Shown piece after piece: positions 27,501 through 39,800 of a DNA stretch of 64,000 bases. The stretch is taken from NCBI GenBank assembly GCA_019802505.1, contig JAFMOC010000006.1, positions 4,201,501 through 4,265,500 of the forward strand. Reading direction: 5' to 3'. Each line of letters starts with the position of its first letter. The stretch's first letter is position 1. The DNA is from Corydoras sp. C115. Lineage: Eukaryota > Chordata > Actinopteri > Siluriformes > Callichthyidae. The translations under genes were made by a program, and so were the position numbers. The notes beneath the pieces are model-generated. The model was not told the origin of the DNA and did no database searches. It saw nothing but the letters and a program-made list of their open reading frames with translations.

Positions 27501-30500
27501 GCCAGTGGCTGTATAATTTATGAAGGGGTGTCAAATTCTCACCATTAAACTGATCTCACATTACCTGTGAATGGCTGCAAAAAGGTCCTCAGTAGTACGT
27601 GGACGAGCAGGAGTCATTGTTTCGTCATTAGCATCCCCATTTAGGCTGGATGTTGAAGAGGAGCCATCTGTGCTGGAGTCAAACACAGTTTCTAGGACAT
27701 GCATAATCAAAATATATGTTGTCAGGACACTTTGACAGCAAATGTAAATAAGTTACTGTGCAGCTGTTAACTATTTACATATTCCATTTATTTTTTTGGA
27801 TTTTATGTTCCAGATTTTAGAACATAACAGTTTTTGTTCATTAAAGCATTTTATAAATGTATACGTTTTACAAATCTTACCATTATCATTTTCTTCTTCT
27901 TTGAAGTTGACTGAAGCTGAGCTGCTGCTTGAACCATCATCAGAAATGCTCATATTGTCACTTAGCTCCAGATTCTTATTGCTCAGTTCCAAACAATCAT
28001 CATTAAACTCCATGTCTTGTTTAGTAGTCAGTTTGTATAGTTGAGAGTCACTCAGAGTGTTTGATAAGATTTCGCTGCTATACAAATTTTTACTTGGTGC
28101 CATAGCATTTGAACTTTTTGGAGAATGATCAGTTTCTAACTCCAGGTGTAAGTGAGTGTCCTTTAGGTTAACAGGGTCCAATAGGGCCGCACTATACAGA
28201 GTGTGTGGCTCTAAAGGCTCTACAGAGCCGAAAATCTCAAGAGCCTTATTACCATTCGGCTGGCACACGAGGGTACCCTGAGATGTATCTTGTGTAATTT
28301 GTTGATTGGTAAAGCAGGCAGACAACATATTTAGAGATTTGGAATTAACTGTTGTCTCAAGAACATTTTTACTTAGAAGGGCACTACTTTTTTCAAGTAC
28401 AAAAGTGGTTGGGTGGGAGGACTGTGTGCTACCTGTTAACTTCTGAAATGGGAATTCGTTTTTTATTTCACGTTTCAATGAACTACCAGAATCTAATAGA
28501 ATAGATGGTTTTGACATATTCATTTCTGCAGAACTTTCAAAATAGCTTCTTGGATTTTTATTTTCTTGACACACAGTTGTATTAAGATCTGTAATACTTT
28601 CCAATGTTTTAGGCTTTAGCGGACTAAGTTGTACCTTTTGAAGTGCTTGAGAAGTGATGAGCCCTCGTTCAGGTTTTGTAAGTTTTTCCTGTTGGCTGAA
28701 GTTGACCTCTTTCCTACAGTTCACTGATTTCTTAAGTATAGATGAATCTGTTGGCGGACAGATAATTTCAAAAAGAGGAGGTGACTGTTTGTAATAAGCT
28801 GGTGGAAGTGGAGGGATTTTAGAAAGCAGGGGGAGCAGTGGATGATTGTATTTATTAGACAGAGTGTCTGAAACCTCTGAAAAGTCTGAAGGTGTTTTAT
28901 ACGCATCCAGAGTTGCTGGTGACAGTGGAGGTGAACTTGTAATGGAATTTACATCCAGGGGGTCCGATGGTGAAATGGTCAGGTGTAATATGGGTGACAA
29001 ATCAGGTGTGCTCAAGGGGCTTGTTAAAGCAGTCTGAGGTATTTCTGAACATGGCAGTGATTTAGGTACTGGAGGAGGTGTCGGAAGACTTTTAATGGAA
29101 TCTGATGTATTTGAGGATAAAGATGTACAAGAGGAAGAAACACTGGAGTACAGTGATGACTTTCTCTCTGGAACTTTTGGCTTAGGCCTTCCTCTTGGTG
29201 ATTTGGCTCTTAAAAGTGTTACTTTTTGGGTGCCTTGGTTTGGGGTAATGGACTGGGTTATATAGCCATTGGATGGAGTTACATGATAAATCTGGTCTGG
29301 TGAAATAGCTGTCCTTGACTTGGACTGGGTACCACTATTATTGCAGTTTATTGAAATATTTTCAGTGTATAAGGACCTTTTCACTGTGGAGGATGGCTCT
29401 TGCTCAGAGCATGAATGAATATAATCCATGTAAAAATCACACGATTCATCAAATTCTGTCTTCTGGCTGCTGCTGCATAATATGGCCGGTGCTGACTTTC
29501 CACTACTTGTAACACAAACTGTGCTCTGACTTCCATGCTGCAGCACCCAGGGGTCCTTATATCCACTGCAGGGCATCTGGCCAGAGAATGAGGCACTATG
29601 AGTTTTCAGAGCTTTATGAGAATTAAAATTTTGTTGTGCATTGAAAACACTCTTGTTGTGGTGTGTGTTTTTTTGTTTTTGCTGTAAAGAGTCAGTCCTT
29701 TTAGGGGGAAGTGGGGGCTTCTTGGCTTTCCGCAGGGAAATGCTGCGAGTTAGGGAATGATTGCTGTGTAGGCTTGCCTGATCGTCTTGAATACTGTACT
29801 CCTTGCACTCGCAAAACCCATGCCTCGTTTTACCTGCTTTGTAGATGTACCCATGACTGTATGATTTGGAAACTGACTCAAATGGAGGAGTTGTGCAGAA
29901 ATCTCCTGAGTCAAAAGAAAACAATGAGCTAGATTCTGATCTGCTAGGTGAATGTTCTAGACTATTGTAGCTATTACTAACAGGAGAGGGCGAACTGAAA
30001 TTTGGTTGGTTATTTTGAGATGGTTTGTATGTCAAGTGGTCATCTATTGAGATGTATTTATTGGCATTGTTGCAGTTTCTTCCATCAAGACAGCCAGTAT
30101 CCATAGGTAAAGGTATGTTCGGTGAGGCTCCAGACAGGCAGTAGGAGGAGCCAGTTAAAAGGGAGGTAGAAGTATTGATAATTGGCTGGTGTGAGGGACA
30201 AGATGATGCATGCTGCGTTGTAGACTCTTCAGTATAAAAGCTTTGTAAATTATGAACAGTGCTCAAGTTTCTGGAGTTTTGCTGAAAAGCACAGGTACTA
30301 AAGGAGTTCGGGATGTTTGAAGCTTGAAGGTTCTCAAACTGTGGACTGGCTGCCATGTCCTTTACTGAATTAGACATGTGCTGTAAGTCCAGGCTGGTAT
30401 TTTGCATTCTTACCCTGGAGGGCAATGATCTTGCTGAGCTAGTGACCATCTGGTACATAGAATTGCTACATTTGGGCTTACAAAGATCGATGGAAATTCT

Positions 30501-30850
30501 GGCACCTTGACGAGGCAGACTATGAAAGCCTTGGTCATTACCATTTACTTGAGTATAGGCAGCACTACTGCAGTCACTCAGGTTGGAGATGTTGTCAGAA
30601 GAAGAGGAACAAACATTTGTCAGAGTATTAATGCCATGACCTTTTTGTGTTCTGATTTTGCACATAGAAGAGCAGAAATTCTTTATTTCCTCAGTTTGAC
30701 TGTTAGAATCAAATGTGACTGAGCTTTTCTGAGTGCAGTTGATGTTTTCCACATGGCCAGGTGTGGGACACTGAGTTCTAATACCATGTTGATCCTTAGT
30801 TTCTGTTGAAATGTTTAAGAAATAATGTTTATTATTATTATTATTATTAT

Positions 30851-30897
<47 letters not shown>

Positions 30898-33800
30898 TAT
30901 TATATTAATAATTATATTATTATCTTTTACCTTGACAAAAAAAAGACACAAAAGAAAGACACATGTCGGACATGCGCAGCATTCTCTTTGCTATGGTAGC
31001 CACCAATCATTTGAAATGTGGATTATCATTATTAACAACAAGGTTTTCAGTTTCTTAAAAATTGCTCTTAAATTGGGAATTATTTTCCAAAATTATTTGT
31101 TTGGTTTGTGTTCTAAAAGTGGGTCGCGACTTAATGATAGTGAGAAAATGTGGGTCTCGGGCTAAAATCAGTTTAGAAACCCTGTATTAAACCATATATA
31201 TTATTGTAATTATTAAAAAATTGTTCTATGTTAAAAACATTATAAAAAAAGACAGAATAACTAAATACATTTTTATACCTAGCTGTTTTTGGATGTCATC
31301 AGGGACTCCAGTAATTGTCTTTCTTCGTTTTACTCTCTTCGACCTTCGTATTACTGTGTCAGTGTTGATTATGGTACGACGAAAGCTTGCTTGTCGGTCA
31401 AAATTTTCTCCTGTTGCAACATAACTAATTGAACATACACCTTTCAAAACAGCAAGATTGTTAAATCTATTTAATAAGCACATCTAAAGCCCAGATGAAG
31501 GCATTTAGTGGTAATTAAATGCTTTGAAATCATACCTGTGATGTTAATAGGAATTAGATCAGTGGCCACCGCTTGCACTTGCAGCCTCGTCTTCTCCTCT
31601 GGCGTTGGTAAGGGCAGACACTTATTCCAGCTGCTATAATTACTTTCCTGCAGAGAACTTGGTTGGGCCACAGAGTATACCAAGTTGTCCTCTTCAGCCA
31701 ACTCGGATGACTAAGGGCAACAAGCAGTTTGAAACAGTTTGAAAATGTGGACCTGAGACAGGCGCCAAGTTTGTGCCCAGCCAAATTTATTAATTTATAT
31801 TCCACCCTCCACCAAAGCAACAAGCACTAAGCACATATAAAAGCTAGGTCTCCAAGGCGATTAACTGTACGTCTGTGAATTATTCATGTTAATTTGAGCT
31901 CTGTGGGTCAGTGGCCACCCTGTGCCTTTATAGGTGTATTAAAAGTACAAAATGATCTAATAAGCTGATGGCTAAATAAGCATTTTGCAATGCCATGTCA
32001 AATTAGTACCAAACAGATGTGCCAGTTATTTCAAGGCTGTAGTATGAAATGTGTTTTTTTTTTTATTTTTTTTTATTTTATTTATTTATTTTTTACACAC
32101 AAAGAGGTCTGGCAAAATACTCTAAAGTATTTAAGTTTACTAATTACATGGCATTGTCAAATACTTTTGATTGGTCAACCATGGCATTTAATGCACAATC
32201 ACAACAATTGCGTTAAACACTATGGTTTTGCTGTTTTAATGTAAAAGCACTAACTAAAGAATTAAAACACTTTTAAGACAAAATTTGTGTCTAATTATTA
32301 ATGTCTTTATTAATAACTTGTGCAATAAACAAGATAATATATAAAGATCTGGGAATTATGGTAAAATAAACCCATGCATGGTATATTAATACCCCTCCAC
32401 TGTGCATTAAGATTTGGCACCACTCTGTCATTGGTGGCCTTCTTTCTGTTCATTATCTCTTGGGTAATGAAAACTGGGATAAACAAAAATACTTGGCACT
32501 ACTGTACTATATACTGATGCTACAAGCTCTATTTGTCTTGGGGATGAGGGTTTGCTTTTCACTACAACATGTAAATGAAACAGCAACAGTTGTACCTCCT
32601 TCCAAGGTTTCAAGTGACAGCAGACCGAGAGGAAAGTTTCTGACAAGCCACTTAGTAATCTAGACTGCTATGTAAGAAAATTAAAAGAAGACCTATGATA
32701 TGTGCAAAAATATTAACACATAAAACAGTTATTTTAGAGATTGTATGTACTAAAGCTTTACCAGAAGTCAAGATGAAACTGAAATGTACATACACCATAT
32801 CGGGTCATATTTGGTATGTTTGGTTGGTTAATACTTCATTGTTGTGTTAATACAATTGGAACCAAATTGACAAAAGGATGTAAATAATAGACTTACAATT
32901 ATCTACACAATCCAGAAATCTTACTGTTTAATCCATTATTCAAAAATTACAGGAGTACAGCACACCTGTGGATGTTCCTACATGTGACTCTCCACATAAT
33001 CTAACATCCATGGCAAGAAGAGTAACTAATTACAAAAGTAGCCAAGAGGCCCATGGTCACTTTAGCAGAGCTGCAGAGATCCGCAGCCCAGTTGTGAAAT
33101 CTGTCCACAGGACAACTATTAGTCGAGCACTCCACAAATTTGGCCTTTATAAAAGGTGTCAGGAAAAATATCTAGAAGGCACGTAGAAGACACAGCAAAT
33201 ATGTGAAAGTGGTGCCCTGGTCAGATGAGACCAAAGTTGAATTTATGGCCTAAATGAAAAATGCTGAGTGTGCTGTAATACTAACACCGCCTATCACCCT
33301 GAGGACACCATTCTCATTGCAAAACATGATGGTGTCTGCATCATGTTGTGAGAATGCTTTTATGGAAAAAAAAGCTGGTAAGACTTAATATATGGAGCTA
33401 AATAAAAAGTAATCCCTGATGGAAACTACACAACAGGTCAACAAACCTAAATATACTGTTATAACGCATATGCACATGTTTGAATATCACAGTCAAAGTC
33501 CAGACCTAAATCCCATTCAGATTCTCTGATAAGACTTGAAAATAGCTGTTCAAGAACAAGCTATTTTGCAAAGAAGAATAGGCAAAAATGTTGAAAAAAA
33601 AGCCTCCTGGGTGGAGTTGTTGCCGCAACTGGTAGCCTGACAGGTATTGACTCAGATGGGACTTGAATCTGATTTTTATTTATCAAATATATAATTTTCT
33701 ATTCACTTTACAAATACTTGTTATTTTATGTTGGTCTATCATATAAAAAAGTATATTTATGTTATATGTATGTTATTAGTACAGAAATCACAACAATAAA

Positions 33801-36800
33801 TCATGGATGACTTTATACACCCAGGAACAATAAGATTTTTAAACAATATAAACAAATCACTGGGCATTTTGTAGACATGTGACTGTAAGAGTGATGTAAT
33901 GTAATCTACCTTTTTTCCCTTTTTATGTCCATTTTGATCTTGCAAGCAATCAGACTGGATGGTAAAAGAGAATGCCGGGACTTGAGAGTTATACTGGGAA
34001 CTGCAATCATTCCTTATGTTGTTACATTCTGAAGGTACATTAAAGGATCAATTAATTAAAATATTAAGAAATATATTATATTGGATGCATTAACTGTGCT
34101 TACATTGTAAGTCATTTTTACATTGTTGATAAATTCCAAGAACAATTAACAATCACATTATTTTACGATTAATGATTTTAAGAAACACATTTATGTGCTG
34201 GTGTAGAATAGCACTAAAGTGATTATTAACAAGAAAGGAGTTAGAAGCTACACAGCATGTTTGTTTTCTTTTCTTTGTTAAAGTCTAAAAAAGACTTTGA
34301 CAATATTAACCATTTATACCAACACAATCAATAATGTCCAAATTGTTTACATCTTATAAATGGTGAAAAAAATGGTAAACCTTATTACTAATACATTTAC
34401 TAGATGCAAAATCTACTTTAAAAGTTTTAATCAAAGATAAAAATCATGATACAACAATTTGAGAAGTTTTTCATTAAGCTGCTAAACTAATATAAAAACA
34501 TGACAACATGTTTCTTCAGCAAACCTAAACCGGACCTGTATGAACATGACAATTTAAGTTTCATAAGCAGGCCTACTAGGAATGATGGATGAAGTGTATG
34601 TATATATATGTATAGATAATGGATGAATGGATATACATATATACATCCATCCAACAAAAAAACTATGGCAACAAAAAAATAAAAGTTGGCATTATTGTGT
34701 GCTGGTAGTAGATAGGGGATGACAAGTCTAATTAAGGACCCATCACTAATAATAAACAATATATTTGACAGCTATTGCAATTCCTGGCAAGGCTGAATTA
34801 TTTTTTTATTCTTTTGCCTGGACAGGGACCCATTTCTCCTGAGGGAAAAGAGGGCAACTGGCAGCTGCTTTCTGTAATATGTGTCATTCAGAGTTGTAAT
34901 CACAAAACATCTTGCAAATATTTTTATTCAACATTTTATACTGTGTTATACTGTGTTTAAGCCATAAATAAAACAGAAAAATTGCTGTTTTGACTATACA
35001 CTGCACTGTTCAACCTACATGACTGAAAAAAAATAATTTACGGCTACAAGATCCTTATACTACTGAATATAAAAATAACTGCAAGTTTTCCATTGTTGGT
35101 TTTCAGATTTTGACATCATTTGAGACATTTTACTTGATTAAAAATATACATAAAATGTTTAAAATTAAGAGGCAGAGGCTGGTCTGTTGTCTAGCCTGTT
35201 AGTTGAGGAGTACTAGAGAGATCCCATATTAAATAAAAAATAAAAATAATACATCATTTTATAAATAAAGTGCAATTTGTTGCATTAATCAGGTTTTGTA
35301 AGCTAATTTAATATTGGATTTATTTTTTATTTTAACAATGTAATAAAGTGTAAATGTCATCCATACGGAGCCCCTAAAGGGACATGACCAAAAAAATTTT
35401 TCGAGAGGAAAAAAAAAAAATTTTTTTTTTAACTTATGTCGTGCTCACCACTTATTCACTATCGTGAGCACGAGTTATTAAGTGGTGCGCACGAGATATT
35501 ATGTGAATCATAATCTGACAATAAACAGACATGACGTGCTGTTGCAACGATAGCGTTTACACTGGGACACATGCTCTCCGACACTATGGCTGTTTGACAG
35601 ATCCACAGATAAATAAAGAACACGAATATAAATAAACGTTTCTTTCTAGGAATCTTTCTAGTAACTAAGTAGTAACGGAACGCCGTATAGTGCTGAGTTC
35701 GACCGAAACTCGTTTGCATGTTCTCCCCGTTGCTTGTTGCTTTGGAATTTCATTTTACCCCCAAAACAGTAAAGCATTGGAGTTAAACGTGGCGATAACA
35801 CAACTGGATTTCACACGTCTTATAATAATGTCTTATTTTGAAAGACAGGCCGCTGTATTTGATGAGATGAAGTGTACATGTGTAGGATGAGATGAACGTA
35901 ACCAGTGTTCTTCCCGTATGGAAAAACGGATGTTTACTAAGAATCACGCATGCGTTTGTGTACATGTGACTGTGTACCGCATTGTGAATGTTTTACATTT
36001 GAACCAAATCGGAAATGTGAATCAATTGATTCTCTGAAGATTCTTAGAAAACATCCGTTTTCTAGGAATCTTTCTAGGAATGTAACCCCGGAACGCCGTC
36101 TAGTGCACATAGGCATGCGCAAATAGGATGTCGTGCGCACCACTTACTAACTCGTGCGCACGACTTACTAACTCGTGCGCACAAGATATTAAGTGGTGCA
36201 CGACATAAGTAAAAAAATATATTTTTTTTTACTCATGTTCCTCTCGAATTTTTATTTTTGCTCATGTCCCTTTAGGGGCTCCATACATCCATACAATATT
36301 TCATGATTTTTATTGTAAAATCCTTAAAAATATTTTATGAGTAGTCTTTTACGTAGCTTTCAAACTTTTATATAAAATTTGTTAAATTAGCTATTTAGTT
36401 CAAATTAGCTTTGGTCCGATGCCATGTACTGTGTCTATACAATGTTTCAGTAAAATCTCCATAATAACTCAATTTACAAACTTGAATGTAAGTTAATAAA
36501 AGACAGTAAATTAAACCATAAAAGTTTTGTTTTTACTGAAAATGTGTACATATATTTAGTCTGAACAAATACTGGATTGTTTTTGTGTAAGTCTACTATT
36601 GTGTTGGTCAGTTCCACATTCGTGCCTAACACAGGGATATAAGAAGTAGATCACAGAGGTTGAGGTGAACAGGTGTGAAGGAACTATTAATCCCACAGCA
36701 GAAGGTGCTTAATTTGTGTCTGACCAACATCCCTGTTACTTGTACACCATTTTCCTAAAACATTTTTTACTATCTGTGGATATACCGTAAAACAAACACT

Positions 36801-39800
36801 TTCAATACATTATACAGATAAGGATTAATTTTAATCTTAGCCTAAATTATACATAGCCACCGCCATTTTTTTAGAATTCATTCAGCAAGAGAGATGCAAG
36901 ATCTCACTGAAAAAGATCAGCCAGTTTTAACACACACACACACACACACATAAGCGCGCGCACACACTTTGTTTGAATTTTGTATGACTATATATTTCTT
37001 AAAGTGTTAAATTAGTAATAAAGGATTAATGTAGCTAAAATAATATGCAAAGCCAAGGGGCTATGAAAAAAGATATTTAGATATCACGATTAAAATGACT
37101 ATTTATAACCTTTAACTTATGCTATTAAAATGAAATAATTTAAACTAATTTAAAGAAGAGCTAAATTTGGCATGCAATATCATTTTTAATTTATGGCACT
37201 CTGGTCTTTATTACTTGAAAGTTTAAAAGTAATAAATAAAAATTTAATTTTTTTCTTTTTTTTTGTAAATGTTATGATTGGATAATTAATTGAAATGTGG
37301 GCTTCAAAAGGAAAGGTTATAGATTTTGCCTTTATTTATTATTTAACAAAGTTCCTTTTAAATTCCATGTTTGCAGTTGTTAAATAAATAAAAATGAACT
37401 TAAAGCAAAAACTTGGGCAACCTGCATGTTCACTACATACTCCCTTGTGGTTATAACTATGGGCTTTTTTTTTAATATTAACTAGCAGATAAAGAGTCTT
37501 GCAATTTTATTTATTTACTAACATAACTAGGTTTGAGTTTCTTCACCTTTGCACACAAAATTTATCTTGCATGCATTGCTTTTTTGAGGTCTATTAACAG
37601 ATTTTGATGTTTAAGTTTGTGCACTATGAAATCTTAATAAAAATTTGGCATGGCCAAATGTGTAATATACAAATCTTAATACCTACAAATGCATAAGTGT
37701 GGGAAGAAGATTATTAAAGGGAGGGAATGGCACATAATACACAAATTAAGGCTAGGCAGCTGCTTACATAATCCTTTTAATACTGAATATTGTGACATGG
37801 TTTGAGGAGACTTTTTAAAGCTTTAAAATGTGCATATCCTGGTCTGCATCAGGAAATACTGTTATGAAGCAGATAAAAACATTTGTAAATGTATCCAATT
37901 TTTGAGGTGTCCTGGCAAATTCTCAATATGATAATGATAATAATAGCGGAAGACGGGCCTCTGTTCCAAATAGATACAGCCTGCTGTACTACATTAAATG
38001 CCTTTTTTTTTTTTTTTTTACTTTGAATAGGGTTTTGATATTAACGTTAGTACTGACTGGAACCAGGCTTCACCTGTATTATCTTGTGAATAGGAAATAA
38101 AAATTGTATGTGTGATTAGGTGTATAAGTGACATGCATATTCAATGCAAACAAAATACCGCAAAGGACAAAAAACATTTTATTAATCAGTCATAATATTG
38201 ATAATATATTAAGAGTTTTTAGTTGGCACGCTTGTCTAGTCTACTGATAAAACTGTTAATAGCAGTCATCTTTTTCCCAGTTTACCTCTAAGAACAGTTT
38301 TCAGGTTGACATTGGCTTGGTAGTGCAACTCCTCCACGCAGTGGGGTCTACTCCCTGGCAGAAAAACATTCTCCTGCTGATGACATGGTGCTGTATAATG
38401 CACAGACCACCTACTCTGTTCATCAAGACTGGACACAGCTGAAAACAAGCACAGTGTTAATTACATAAATATGCAAATAATAAAAAAAATGGAAATGTAT
38501 TTTTCTTAATTATTTTATGTTCAGAGTTGTATAGAATGGCAATACTGGGGCTAAGAATAGGTAGAAGTATTTAATGATTTTGCAACATTACAACATATTG
38601 TTTTACAGAAGTAAAGCAGAGATATGTATAGCATTGAGTTTTGGTGAAAGTATGCCATCAATGTTTATACTACTAACTGGATGAAAAAAAGGAGGGGCAA
38701 GTTTCAGTTTTTGCAATGAATGCATATTTAATGCTTTTGGAAAAGCATTAGAATTGACCTGTATCACACACAAAACATGAGATGACAAAGATTCCTGACA
38801 TCAATGATATTTTACATCGATGATCAGAAACAGATCTTATTTTGTCAAATTTTTTCCAGTTTTGGATATAAAACAGGCCAAGTGGAATTATGTCAGGAAT
38901 CCTAATTACAGTAATGCTGGTGAGTTACTTCACAATGTACACAATGGTCAATTATAAAAAAATAACTGAGATTAGAATAGAGACAGTGTATAGCACATGA
39001 TAAAGACAGGAAGTTAGATAATACTGGCCCAGTTAAAATAATTAGCAAACTGATCCCAAATAGAAAATTTTCACAATGTCTTTCAATAAAATGTAAGCTC
39101 AAACAATTACAACCTGCAATAGGTTTTAAGGAAGAATTTAATCTTAATGTAAATGCTTCGGAGAAATAACTTTTTCCAAATGAGACAGATTTAACAATGT
39201 TGCATAAACCAGCTGGTAAAGTCTCTGTTAAATTATGTGACAGCAATTAGATTAATAGACTAATTTTGGGAATTCATAGAATTCTGACCAATGATTTCCA
39301 TCTGCAGCTTGTATGTGGGTTACTTGCTAGCAAGCTTTAATAAGAAACAACGCTCAAAGAAAGAGTGAAGAGAGAGTCACAGCTGCTGGGGATGAAGATT
39401 GGAATCATTTGAAAAGTGAAATCAGTCGTCTATGTTTGCATATGATGCAACCAAATGATGGCCTTGCTTTCTTCCCATATTTCATCCTGGTGTCGTGTGT
39501 TTTTTAAGAAAGTAAAGCACTCATACCAGGCTATCCATAAGGGATTCATCAGACCAGACCACCTTCTTTCTTTGTGCTGCTGACTAGTTCTGATGATTAC
39601 ATGCCTACTGTTGGTGTTTTGGTTGTAGACAGGGGTCAAAATTGGCATCCTAACTGATTAGCAGTGGCACCATTTGATGACCAGAACCAGAATTAATTTT
39701 GTAAGCAATTTGAGCTGCAGTAGCTTGTCTGTTGTATAGGACCAAACGTGCCAGCCTTCACTCCCTATTTGCATCAGTGAGTCTTGTTCACCCATGATCC

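Larger units (their letters stand above)
24529..27564. other. nhsl1: nhsl1 intron 7 with LINE and other repeats
   Basis: A 3-kb intron. It holds two LINE fragments, a degraded transposon-like repeat and a small piece of the repeat that is split at 17925-18405. No exon-like sequence was recognised. Confidence 0.75.

Noticed and set aside
27796..30722. Several plus-strand frames opposite the large nhsl1 exon
   Set aside because: They are antisense shadows of a long real coding exon.
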